Part shown: positions 7,340 to 14,802 of the stretch, one piece after another
Layout of the letters: each line of letters opens with the position of its first letter
Numbering within the stretch: the stretch's first letter is position 1
NCBI RefSeq assembly: GCF_035762905.1
Contig: NZ_DASUCC010000040.1
Location: forward strand, 1-64,000
From: DASYTH01 sp035762905
GTDB lineage: Bacteria; Actinomycetota; Actinomycetes; Mycobacteriales; Pseudonocardiaceae
Direction: 5' to 3'
Length of the DNA stretch: 64,000 nucleotides
Made by a program: the position numbers and the translations under genes
The notes under the pieces: generated by a model
The model's input: the letters and a program-made list of their open reading frames with translations, nothing else
Told to the model about the DNA's origin: nothing
Databases searched by the model: none

Positions 7340-7693
7340 ATGGTGGCGGACGCACGGCCGGCGTTCGTGCTGCACGAGCACCACCGCCCACGCCACCACT
7401 TCGACCTCCGCCTCGAAGAAGACGGCGTCCTTCGCTCCTGGGCAGTCCCCCGCGGCCTACCCACCCAGCCAGGCGAAAGCCGGCTCGCCATCGCTGTACC
7501 CGACCACAGCATCGACCACCTCACCTACGAAGACGAACACAAAGAGATCGCCGACATCGGCTGGTGGGAAGAACACGACCGCACCGAACGCCGAATCATC
7601 CTCACCCTGCACGGCAGACACCAGGCCGTGCGATACGCCCTCATCCACACCAAACCCGACTGGCTCCTACGCCGCACCACCACACAACCATGA
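7340..7693 (+). CDS. Stand-alone 3'-phosphoesterase (LigD N-terminal type) domain protein
   Basis: 117 aa, ATG at 7340 after GGAAGG. The sequence FVLHEHHRPRHHFDLRLEED, then LRSWAVPRGLPTQPGESRLA, then DHSIDHLTYED, carries the conserved His-x-x-His and H-x-D pattern of the LigD phosphoesterase domain, which trims 3' ends before sealing in bacterial non-homologous end joining. In LigD it is fused to ligase and polymerase; here it stands alone, and no ku, ligase or polymerase gene is nearby. Its place between mobile-element fragments suggests transfer or survival from a larger locus. Metal-binding residues look intact, so activity is plausible. Confidence 0.75.
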   Translation: MVADARPAFVLHEHHRPRHHFDLRLEEDGVLRSWAVPRGLPTQPGESRLAIAVPDHSIDHLTYEDEHKEIADIGWWEEHDRTERRIILTLHGRHQAVRYALIHTKPDWLLRRTTTQP

Positions 7694-7765
7694 CCCCAAC
7701 ACACGGATGAACGCGCTTCACCCCGCCCAGGTTCTTCCGATACCCACTGTCAATGTGCGGTCTCA

Positions 7766-8055
7766 GGACTTCCTTGACTGATCGTTATCGGGACTTGCTT
7801 GACGATCTTGGGCGGTAGGTGATCCTGTTCGTCCGGTTGTTGATCACGGCGGACTGTGGGGGTCTGGGTGGAGTCGGAAGCGTTGGTGGAGTACCGCTAC
7901 CGCGCGGTGTGCGAGGTGCTGGGTGGTCGCCGATCGGGGAGGTGGCGGCCCGGTACGGGACCTCGCGGCAGTCGCCGCATGCGTGGCGGCACCGCTCCAA
8001 CAGGACGGGATGAAGGGTTTGGCGGATCGGTCGCGGCGGCCGCGGCGGCTGCCCA
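7766..8055 (+). pseudogene. IS481-family transposase N-terminal fragment with frameshifts
   Basis: From a GTG at 7868 the frame reads VESEALVEYRYRAVCEVLGG. A one-base deletion shifts it to IGEVAARYGTSRQSPHAWR, and a second deletion to GMKGLADRSRRPRR. In order these form the N-terminal helix-turn-helix of IS481 transposases. The catalytic DDE domain is absent because the sequence runs straight into integrase fragment D. The upstream sequence holds a short direct repeat (GGACTTCCTTGACTGATC at 7766-7783; GGACTTGCTTGACGATC at 7791-7807) that may belong to the IS end. Confidence 0.65.
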
Positions 8056-8391
8056 ACACCCGCCGCGCACTCACCCCTGACGAACTCGCCGAGATCAACA
8101 CCACCGCCCGCTTCAGCGGCAACGACACCATCCTCGACGCCGTCCTGCTGCGCCTGCACACCGAAACCGCCTGCCGCCGCGGCGGCGTCCTCTCCCTCCG
8201 CCTGGCCGACCTCGACCCGCACCAATGCCTCATCCAGCTCCGCGAGAATGGCACACCGTGCGCTGGCAACCCATCAGCCCCGCCCTCGCGGCCAGCCTGG
8301 CCTACCACGCCCCACGCCCGTGGCGCCGTGCTGCCCACCGACCAACTACTGCGCTACCGCGACGGCCACCCGCTCACCTCCCGCGCACCAT
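8056..8391 (+). pseudogene. Tyrosine recombinase fragment D (N-terminal catalytic half)
   Basis: The frame reads LPNTRRALTPDELAEINTTA, ILDAVLLRLHTETACRRGG and LSLRLADLDPHQCLIQLREN. It contains the first catalytic Arg (ACRRGG). After a local pair of frameshifts (about 8245-8310) it resumes as ARGAVLPTDQLLRYRDGHP and LTSR, then homology ends at about 8391. It is fused in frame to the IS481 remnant on its left and overlaps the 3' end of the glycosyltransferase gene on its right. Confidence 0.75.
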
Positions 8392-9054
8392 GGTCTCGAA
8401 CAGGATGTTGACGCCGTTGACCAGCGACTGTCCCTTTGCGATGGAGTAGTCGGTGTACCGGATCGTCACCGGTTCCTCGACCACCCGCCAGCCTTCGAGG
8501 TCGATCATCTCGACGATCTCCGACGCATGGCCCATCCGGCTCAACGTGATGTCCATCCGGTCCGCGACGGTTCGGTTGAACGCGCGCAACCCGTTGTGTG
8601 CGTCGGTCAGCCCGAGCCGCCTGCTGTGCGAGCCGAGCCGGGCGACGGCGCGGAGCACGACCCGCCGCGGCCACGGAATGTGCGTGGTGTCGCCGTGGAA
8701 CCGGGTCCCCACCACGATGTCCACCGCCTCGGCCCGCAGCCGCTCCAGCAGCACGATCGCGTCCTCGAGCTGGTGCTGCCCGTCGGCGTCGAACGTGACG
8801 AAGTAGCGCGCTCCCGGCTGCATCCTGGCGTACTCGAGTCCGGTCTGGATCGCCGCGCCCTGGCCCAGGTTCACCGGATGCCGGATCAGGTGCGCGCCGG
8901 TGGTTCGGATCGCGGCCGAGGAGCCGTCGCAACTGCCGTCGTCGACGCACACGACGTTGGCGAAGGTCGCGCAGATATCCCGAACGACGTCGGCAACCAC
9001 CCGTTCCTCGTTGAAGACGGGGACGATAAGCCAGGCATCCGGCCAGTCGGCCAT
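8374..9054 (-). CDS. Family 2 glycosyltransferase (dolichyl-phosphate-mannose-synthase type), 3' end altered
   Basis: 226 aa from ATG 9054 (MADWPDAWLIVPVFNEERVV). The GT2 landmarks are VDDGSCDGSS, FVTFDADGQHQ (D-x-D metal site) and VDIVVGTRFHGDT. It has no C-terminal membrane domain, so it is a soluble or peripheral enzyme that transfers a sugar from a nucleotide donor, probably to a polyprenyl phosphate or a surface glycan. The last codons and the TGA stop (8376-8374) are formed by the complement of the integrase fragment (LTSR region), so the original C-terminus was probably replaced. It is divergent from the epimerase across 272 bases that hold both promoters. Confidence 0.8.
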   Translation of the reverse strand: MADWPDAWLIVPVFNEERVVADVVRDICATFANVVCVDDGSCDGSSAAIRTTGAHLIRHPVNLGQGAAIQTGLEYARMQPGARYFVTFDADGQHQLEDAIVLLERLRAEAVDIVVGTRFHGDTTHIPWPRRVVLRAVARLGSHSRRLGLTDAHNGLRAFNRTVADRMDITLSRMGHASEIVEMIDLEGWRVVEEPVTIRYTDYSIAKGQSLVNGVNILFETMVRGR

Positions 9055-9326
9055 TCTTTGTCTCCAGTTTTCGCAGCGAAGCGGCGCCGAGAATAGCGCA
9101 CCGCTCCCGCAGTAGCCCGAACGAGGGATAATCGCGGCATTTTGCACACCTACCGTGCCCGACCTCCCGGGATAGCCCCGATCCCGTGACGACAGTGGAC
9201 ACTTTGGAGTGGTTGTGCTGAAACGGCGGCTAAATGAGGATGCCCGGCGCAGATCATCAGATAACATGTCCACTCCGCCGCGAAATGGCACATCCAACAA
9301 TTTCCGAAAATCAGGAGGAATGGCCC

Positions 9327-10289
9327 ATGGATCTGGTCGACCGGCACGTCATGGTCGTCGGGGGAGCCGGCGCGATCGGCTCGCACGTCGTGGATCAGCT
9401 CGTCGAGTCCGGCGTGCGCCGCGTTCGAGTCGTCGACGACCTGAGCCGCGGCCTGGTGACCAACCTGGCCACCGCACTGGCCCGGGCCCCGCAGCGGGTC
9501 GAGCTGATCGAGGCCGACATCCGCGACGCGGCGCGCATGCACAAGCTGTGTGCCGGCATGGACATCGTGTTCCACCTGGCCGCCACCAAGATCACCCGGT
9601 GTGCCGAGCAGCCGCGGGAGGCCCTGGAAGTACTGGTGGACGGCACCTTCAACCTGGTCGAGGCCGCCGCGGCCACCGGCGTGCGCCGGTTCGTGCTCTC
9701 CTCGACGGCATCCGTCTACGGCCTCGCCGAGACGTTCCCCACCACCGAGCGCCACCACCCCTACAACAACGACACCCTCTACGGCGCCGGCAAGGCGTTC
9801 AACGAGGGCCTGCTCCGCGCCTTCCACGCCACACACGGCCTGGACTACGTGGCCCTGCGCTACTTCAACGTGTACGGCCCCCGGATGGACGCGCACGGCA
9901 AGTACACCGAGGTCTTGATCCGCTGGATGGAGCGCATCGCCACCGGACAGCCTCCGCTGATCCACGGCGACGGCAAGCAGAGCTTCGACTTCGTCCACAT
10001 CTCCGACGTCGCCCGCGCCAACCTCCTCGCCGCGCGCAGCGACCGCACCGACCGCGTCTACAACATCGCGTCCGGCGAGGAGACCTCGCTGCTCGACCTG
10101 GCGCGCACCCTGCTGGAGGAGATGGGCGTCCCGGACACCCTCGAGTTCGGTCCCGAGCGCACGGTCAGCAGCGTCACCCGCCGCCTCGCCGACATCAGCG
10201 CCGCCGAACGCGACCTGCACTGGACCCCCACCATCGACCTGCGCACCGGCCTTGCCGACCTCATCGCCTGGTGGCGCACCCTGCCCTGA
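9327..10289 (+). CDS. NAD-dependent nucleotide-sugar epimerase/dehydratase (extended SDR)
   Basis: ATG 9327 is fixed by AGGAGGA seven bases upstream; the longer frame from 9234 lacks such a site. 320 aa with the glycine motif VVGGAGAIGSHVVDQL at the start, LAATKI, the active-site Ser region LSSTASVYG, and the catalytic Tyr-x-x-x-Lys as LYGAGKAFNEG. YFNVYGPRMDAHGKY and the final helical domain fit UDP-glucose 4-epimerase-like enzymes. Beside the divergent GT2 gene it probably supplies a modified sugar nucleotide for a surface polymer. The exact substrate is unknown. Confidence 0.85.
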   Translation: MDLVDRHVMVVGGAGAIGSHVVDQLVESGVRRVRVVDDLSRGLVTNLATALARAPQRVELIEADIRDAARMHKLCAGMDIVFHLAATKITRCAEQPREALEVLVDGTFNLVEAAAATGVRRFVLSSTASVYGLAETFPTTERHHPYNNDTLYGAGKAFNEGLLRAFHATHGLDYVALRYFNVYGPRMDAHGKYTEVLIRWMERIATGQPPLIHGDGKQSFDFVHISDVARANLLAARSDRTDRVYNIASGEETSLLDLARTLLEEMGVPDTLEFGPERTVSSVTRRLADISAAERDLHWTPTIDLRTGLADLIAWWRTLP

Positions 10290-10304
10290 TCCCGACTCCC
10301 GCGT

Positions 10305-10335
10305 GGCGGCCGCGCCGCGCAGCGGCGCGGCCGCC
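10305..10335. terminator. Bidirectional hairpin between convergent genes
   Basis: GGCGGCCGCGCCGC (10305-10318), loop GCA, GCGGCGCGGCCGCC (10322-10335): a perfect 14-bp GC stem lying between the ends of the epimerase and carboxypeptidase genes. There is no clear T-tract on either side, common for actinobacterial terminators. Confidence 0.7.
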
Positions 10336-10346
10336 GGGTCAGGGAC

Positions 10347-11639
10347 TCAGCAGGTGAGGCCGATGACGCGGGGTGGGCAGTCGGAGAAGTCGAGGAGCAG
10401 CAGGACCGCCGCACGGTTGCGGGAGACTTCGCGGCTGATCACCTCGTCGGGTGGGTAGAAGCCGCCGCCACCACTGCGCGGGTACATCTCGAACGTGTAG
10501 GTGTAGACACGTTGGACACCCCAGAGCCAGTCGCCGATGGTGCCGTCGGTGATGTAGAGATCCGAGGACTGCTGGGGGGTGTAGTTGTTCGTTGCCGCCA
10601 TCATCTGGCCAAGCCGGGCGTGGGTGTCGCGCTGGGCCTGGGTGAGGCCGGGGGCCAGGTCGTTGAAGGTGAAGCCGTAGGGCCAGAGGATCAGTTCGCC
10701 GTAGGTGTGGAAGTCGATGTGGGTCTTGATCTGCTGGACGCCGCCGACGACCCGGGTGCGGACGAAGTCGGCGACGACCCGGACCTCGGGGGCCGACTCG
10801 GCCGCGCTGCCGCGGAAGGTGGAGCTGCTGGTGCTGCCGGAGGATCCGCCGCAGCAGCCCCAGTTGTAGTTCCAGTTGCGGTTGAGGTCGGTGCCGACGT
10901 TCGAGGAGCCGGAGTTCGTCTGGCGGTTCTTGCGCCAGGACCGGTAGGAGCCGGTGGCGATGTCGTACTCGCCGCCGTCCGGGTTGACGTCCGGGACGAT
11001 CCAGATCTCGCGGTTGTCGACCATGGTGCGGATCTGGGCGTCGGTGGCGTAGGAGTCGGTGAACTGGCTGATCAGATACAGCGCCATCTCGACCGTGAGG
11101 TGTTCGCGCGCGTGCTGGTGGGCGGTGAACAGGACCTCGGGCTCGGCCTCGTCGACGGCCACGTTGTCGGAGATCTTCAGGGCCACGATCTCCCGGTTCT
11201 GGAACGACCGGCCGATGACCCGCCTGCTGATCAGCGTGGGATGGTCGACGAGGGCCTGGTTGATCTCGGCGGTCATCTCCGCGTAGTTGTGGTACCGGGC
11301 GTCCGCCGAGGGGAAGTCCAGCGGGGTGACGTCTCCCGCGCTCGGCGGGGCCAGCAGTTCCTGCCGCTCGACCTGGTAGCCCAGCGCGCGGATCCGCGCC
11401 ACCTCCGCCGGGGTGGCGGTAATGTTGAGGCCGCCGTGCTCGACGGCGTCCACCGAGGCGCCGGTGCGCGCGATCGCGCTGCGCTGCTCGGCGGTCTTGA
11501 CGTTCTCCACCCGGTACTCGGCGAAGGTGGGTACGTCGGGCGCCGGTTGGTCACCGGTCGCCGGGGGTGCGCTGACGGACAGGGTCGTGGCGAAGGCGAT
11601 CAGGGCGCCGGCCACCACCGACAAGCGTTTGCGGTTCAC
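10347..11639 (-). CDS. Secreted M14 zinc carboxypeptidase
   Basis: 430 aa from GTG 11639, which follows GGGAGG; the upstream extension in the same frame has no start signal. Residues 1-30 are a signal peptide (RKRLSVVAGALIAFATTLSV). Zinc and catalytic residues of the carboxypeptidase A/T type are all present: H176-x-x-E179 in FTAHQHAREHL, the third ligand H311 in THIDFHTYGELILWPYG, and the general base E384 in YTYTFEMYP. An N-terminal propeptide-like region (about 35-105) precedes the catalytic domain. It would trim C-terminal residues from extracellular peptides. A Gly/Ser/Cys-rich loop (GCCGGSSGSTSSS, about 261-273) lies by the DLNRNWNYNWG substrate region. Confidence 0.9.
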   Translation of the reverse strand: MNRKRLSVVAGALIAFATTLSVSAPPATGDQPAPDVPTFAEYRVENVKTAEQRSAIARTGASVDAVEHGGLNITATPAEVARIRALGYQVERQELLAPPSAGDVTPLDFPSADARYHNYAEMTAEINQALVDHPTLISRRVIGRSFQNREIVALKISDNVAVDEAEPEVLFTAHQHAREHLTVEMALYLISQFTDSYATDAQIRTMVDNREIWIVPDVNPDGGEYDIATGSYRSWRKNRQTNSGSSNVGTDLNRNWNYNWGCCGGSSGSTSSSTFRGSAAESAPEVRVVADFVRTRVVGGVQQIKTHIDFHTYGELILWPYGFTFNDLAPGLTQAQRDTHARLGQMMAATNNYTPQQSSDLYITDGTIGDWLWGVQRVYTYTFEMYPRSGGGGFYPPDEVISREVSRNRAAVLLLLDFSDCPPRVIGLTC

Positions 11640-11779
11640 ACTGCCTCCCGCAGGGAGCGCCGGGGTTTCCGGCGCGTGGAGGTGGGTTTGGGTTGTGTGC
11701 ACCGATGTTCCGCCGCGCACCGGGCCCACCACAAGCGGCAGATGTCCGAACAAACGGAAATCCTGCATAGCATTGCCGA

Positions 11780-12565
11780 ATGCACCAACATCATGAGGAG
11801 TCGATCCGGCGGATCGTCGAGTACTTCGAGCCTCAGCCCGATGTGCTCGGACTGCTGCTGGCCGGCTCGCTCGCGCACGGGTTCGCCGGCCCGGACTCCG
11901 ATGTCGACGTGCTGATCCTGGTGACCGAGGAGGAACACGCGCGGCGGGTGGCGACCGGGCAGCGCACCTTCGTCACCGCGGACCTGTGCACCTATCCCGG
12001 TGGCTACGTCGACGGGAAGTACCTGCGGCCCGGTTTCCTGGCCGAGGTGGCCGCGCGCGGCAGCGAACCGGCCCGGTTCGCCTTCGCCGACGCCCGGGTG
12101 CTGTTCGGCCGCCTCGACGGGCTGCCCGAGTCGGTGCGGGCCGCGGCCCGGTACCCGGAGGAGGGCCGGATCGAGCGGATGCGCCGGTTCCACGCCCAAC
12201 TCCAGGCCTGGCACTGGTACGCGAACGAGGCGCTGCGGCGGAACAACCGCTACCTGCTCGGGCTCGCGGTGAGCAAGCTGGTGCTGTTCGGCGGCCGGCT
12301 GATCCTGGCCCACAACCGGGCGCTCTACCCGTACCACAAGTGGTTCCTCGAGGTGCTCGGGCGGGTCGAGGAGCGGCCGCCGGGACTGTTCGATCTGATC
12401 GGGCGGCTGCACGAGGAACCGTCGGAGAAGTCGGTGACCGAGTTCTACGAAGCGGTCCGAAACTTTCGGGACTGGCCGCCGCTGGTGGCCGGCTGGGGCG
12501 GCCAGTTCATGATCGACAGCGAGCTGAACTGGCTGACTGGCGCGGCACCGGTCGACGATCTGTAA
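11780..12565 (+). CDS. Nucleotidyltransferase-fold protein
   Basis: 261 aa. The polymerase-beta-type motif G29-S30...D41-x-D43 (LLAGSLAHGFAGPDSDVDVL) is complete and defines an N-terminal NTase domain. The remaining ~170 residues are helical with several Trp and Arg (QAWHWYANEALRRNNRYLL), like the C-terminal domain of aminoglycoside- or lincosamide-type nucleotidyltransferases. The acceptor cannot be read from sequence; a small molecule or RNA is possible. It is divergent from the carboxypeptidase gene with 140 bases between. Confidence 0.75.
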   Translation: MHQHHEESIRRIVEYFEPQPDVLGLLLAGSLAHGFAGPDSDVDVLILVTEEEHARRVATGQRTFVTADLCTYPGGYVDGKYLRPGFLAEVAARGSEPARFAFADARVLFGRLDGLPESVRAAARYPEEGRIERMRRFHAQLQAWHWYANEALRRNNRYLLGLAVSKLVLFGGRLILAHNRALYPYHKWFLEVLGRVEERPPGLFDLIGRLHEEPSEKSVTEFYEAVRNFRDWPPLVAGWGGQFMIDSELNWLTGAAPVDDL

Positions 12566-12570
12566 GCGTT

Positions 12571-12608
12571 AAGTGTTATTGCACACTTGTAAAGCAGAGG
12601 CATACACT
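12571..12608 (+). promoter_or_regulatory. Promoter and palindrome before the Liv-type importer operon
   Basis: -35 TTGCAC (12579-12584), an 18-base spacer and -10 TACACT (12603-12608). The inverted repeat AAGTGT-N6-ACACTT (12571-12576 and 12583-12588) covers the -35 box and is a fair operator candidate. The start codon of the binding-protein gene is 45 bases downstream. Confidence 0.5.
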
Positions 12609-12653
12609 CCTGCCCGACAAAGCCGTCGTGCCCGGAAAGGGCGGTGTCGGGCG

Positions 12654-13928
12654 ATGCGGGCGAACAGACACCTCAGCCGGCGCGGATCCGCTCTGGTGGC
12701 AACGATTCTGCTGCTGTTCACGGTCGCGTGCGAGGCGAAGTCCGGAAGCGACTCCGGGGCGCAGCCGAGCAGCGGCGAACCCATCGTGGTCGGTTCGACG
12801 CTGTCGCTGTCCGGCGCGTTCGCCGCCACCGGCGCCATCCACAAGATCGCCGGCGAGCAGTTCGTCGACCGGCTCAACGCCAGCGGCGGGCTGCTCGGCC
12901 GCCAGGTCCGCTGGACCGTCCGGGACGACGAGTCCGACCAGGCGAAGGTGAGCACGCTCTACGAGCAGCTGATCACCCAGGACCGGGTGGACCTGATCAT
13001 CGGCCCGTACGCCACGCCGAACATCCTGTCCGCGATGGCGGTCGCCCAGCGGCACGGCTACACGCTGCCGCAGCACACCGCGGTACTGGCCCCGCTGATG
13101 AACTACGACTGCCAGTTCCCCGGCTGGTCCATCGGCCCCAAGCCCAACGAGTTCGTGCCCAACCAGCTCTTCGACGCGGTGGCCACCCTGCCCAACCCGC
13201 CGGCGAAGGTGGCGATCCTGACCAACCGCAACGGGTCCACGGACTTCATCTCCTACGGGTCGGAGGCCGACCCGACCGGCGCGGTGTCGATCGCCAAGCA
13301 ACGCGGTCTGGCCGTGGTCGCCGAGGTCCGCTATCCGCCGGCCACCACCGACTGGGCCCCGATCGCCGCCCAGGTGCGCGACGCGGCGCCGGACCTGGTG
13401 GTCAACAACGGTCTCGGCGTGGACCCGGTGAACCTGCTGCAGGCCATGGCGCAGCTGGGTTACAAGCCACCGCTGATGTTCAGCCTGTTCCCCGCGCCCG
13501 GGCCCCCGCTCGGCCTCGGCGGCACATCCGACGGGATGCTCTCGGTCACCCAGTTCGAGCCCGACAAGTCCACTTTGGACCGATTGGGCCCGGAGGCCAC
13601 CGAGATCGTCGACGAGTTCAAGAACCGGGCCACCGCGGCGAAGCTGCCGTACACCGTGTTCGAGACGCAGGCCGCCGCGTCCTGGACGGCGTGGGAGATC
13701 CTCGCCGCCGCGGTCAAGGGCAGCAACGGTACGGACCAGAAGGCGATGTGCGACGAGCTGCACAAGTCCGGCACGGACACGACGTTCAACGGGCAACTCA
13801 CCTTCGACCCGAACGTCAACAACTTCTGGCCGCCGACCCAGGCCCTCAAGCAGATCCAGAGCTCCAACTGGGTCACCGTGTGGCCGACCGACCGGGCCGC
13901 CGCACCGCTGCGCCGCCCGACCGGGTGA
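12654..13928 (+). CDS. Branched-chain/aromatic ABC importer substrate-binding lipoprotein
   Basis: 424 aa from ATG 12654. A lipoprotein signal with lipobox (LLFTVAC, Cys26) is followed by a LivJ/type I periplasmic binding fold: IVVGSTLSLSGAFAATG, NASGGLLGRQVRWTVRDDES and IIGPYATPNILSAMAVAQRH. This family binds branched amino acids, amides, urea or aromatic acids. The four downstream transport genes and the aromatic ring-cleavage genes after them suggest a benzoate-type aromatic acid as ligand. Seven bases separate it from livH. Confidence 0.85.
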   Translation: MRANRHLSRRGSALVATILLLFTVACEAKSGSDSGAQPSSGEPIVVGSTLSLSGAFAATGAIHKIAGEQFVDRLNASGGLLGRQVRWTVRDDESDQAKVSTLYEQLITQDRVDLIIGPYATPNILSAMAVAQRHGYTLPQHTAVLAPLMNYDCQFPGWSIGPKPNEFVPNQLFDAVATLPNPPAKVAILTNRNGSTDFISYGSEADPTGAVSIAKQRGLAVVAEVRYPPATTDWAPIAAQVRDAAPDLVVNNGLGVDPVNLLQAMAQLGYKPPLMFSLFPAPGPPLGLGGTSDGMLSVTQFEPDKSTLDRLGPEATEIVDEFKNRATAAKLPYTVFETQAAASWTAWEILAAAVKGSNGTDQKAMCDELHKSGTDTTFNGQLTFDPNVNNFWPPTQALKQIQSSNWVTVWPTDRAAAPLRRPTG

Positions 13929-13935
13929 GGTAGCT

Positions 13936-14802
13936 GTGATCGCAGTCCAGTCCGCCGTAGCCGGACTGCTGCTCGGCGGGCTCTACGCCCTGATGGCCGC
14001 GGGCGTCTCGGTCACCTGGGGCGTGCTGCGGATCATCAACCTGGCGCACTTCGGCCTGATCCTGATCAGCGCCTACCTCACGTTCCAGTTCGCCTCCGAG
14101 TGGGGCATCGACCCGATCCTGACCCTCGGCCTGACCGTGCCGGTCATGTTCGTCGCAGGCGGCGCGCTGCAATGGGCCTACGACCGGCTCGGCGTCTCAG
14201 AGCTCAACTCGCTGCTGGTCAGCTTCGGCCTGCTGATCGCAACCGTGCAGCTGGTCAGCAACATCTGGAGCGCGGACTTCCAGCGGATGAGCGCGGCGGT
14301 CAACCCGTACGCCACGGCCTCCCTCGACACCGGCCGGCTGGTCTTTCCGATCACCACGCTGCTGGCGTTTCTGATCGCCATCGCGCTCATCGCCGGCGCG
14401 CATCTGGCGCTGCGGCGCACCTTCGCCGGCCGGGCCCTGCGCGCGCTGGCCGAGGACCGCACGATCGCCGGCGCGTTCGGCATCGACCACCGGCGACTCG
14501 GCGTGCTGCTCGGCGCGGTCTGCGGGGCCACCGCCGCGGTGGCCGGAATGCTGTTCGCGCTGGCCAACGCGCTCACCCCGGCCACCGCGTACGAATGGTT
14601 CGGCACGGTGTTCGCCGTGGTGATCCTCGGCGGCATCGGCCACCTGCTCGGCACGCTGGCCGCCGGGCTGTTCGTCGGCGCGCTGTCCGGGCTGGTCTCG
14701 GTGCTGCTCTCCCCCGCCGCGGCGCCGTTCGTGCTGTTCTCCGCGATCGTGCTGGCCCTGCTGGTACGCCCGCGCGGGCTGTTCGTCCGGGCCGTGCGGT
14801 GA
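13936..14802 (+). CDS. livH: LivH-type ABC permease
   Basis: 288 aa, GTG start at 13936 seven bases after the binding-protein stop. About eight hydrophobic segments; the opening AGLLLGGLYALMAAGVSVTW and VLRIINLAHFGLILISAYL are characteristic of LivH, as is VVILGGIGHLLGTLAAGLFV near the end. It forms the inner-membrane channel with the LivM part of the next protein. Its TGA overlaps the GTG start of that gene, indicating translational coupling. Confidence 0.9.
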   Translation: MIAVQSAVAGLLLGGLYALMAAGVSVTWGVLRIINLAHFGLILISAYLTFQFASEWGIDPILTLGLTVPVMFVAGGALQWAYDRLGVSELNSLLVSFGLLIATVQLVSNIWSADFQRMSAAVNPYATASLDTGRLVFPITTLLAFLIAIALIAGAHLALRRTFAGRALRALAEDRTIAGAFGIDHRRLGVLLGAVCGATAAVAGMLFALANALTPATAYEWFGTVFAVVILGGIGHLLGTLAAGLFVGALSGLVSVLLSPAAAPFVLFSAIVLALLVRPRGLFVRAVR

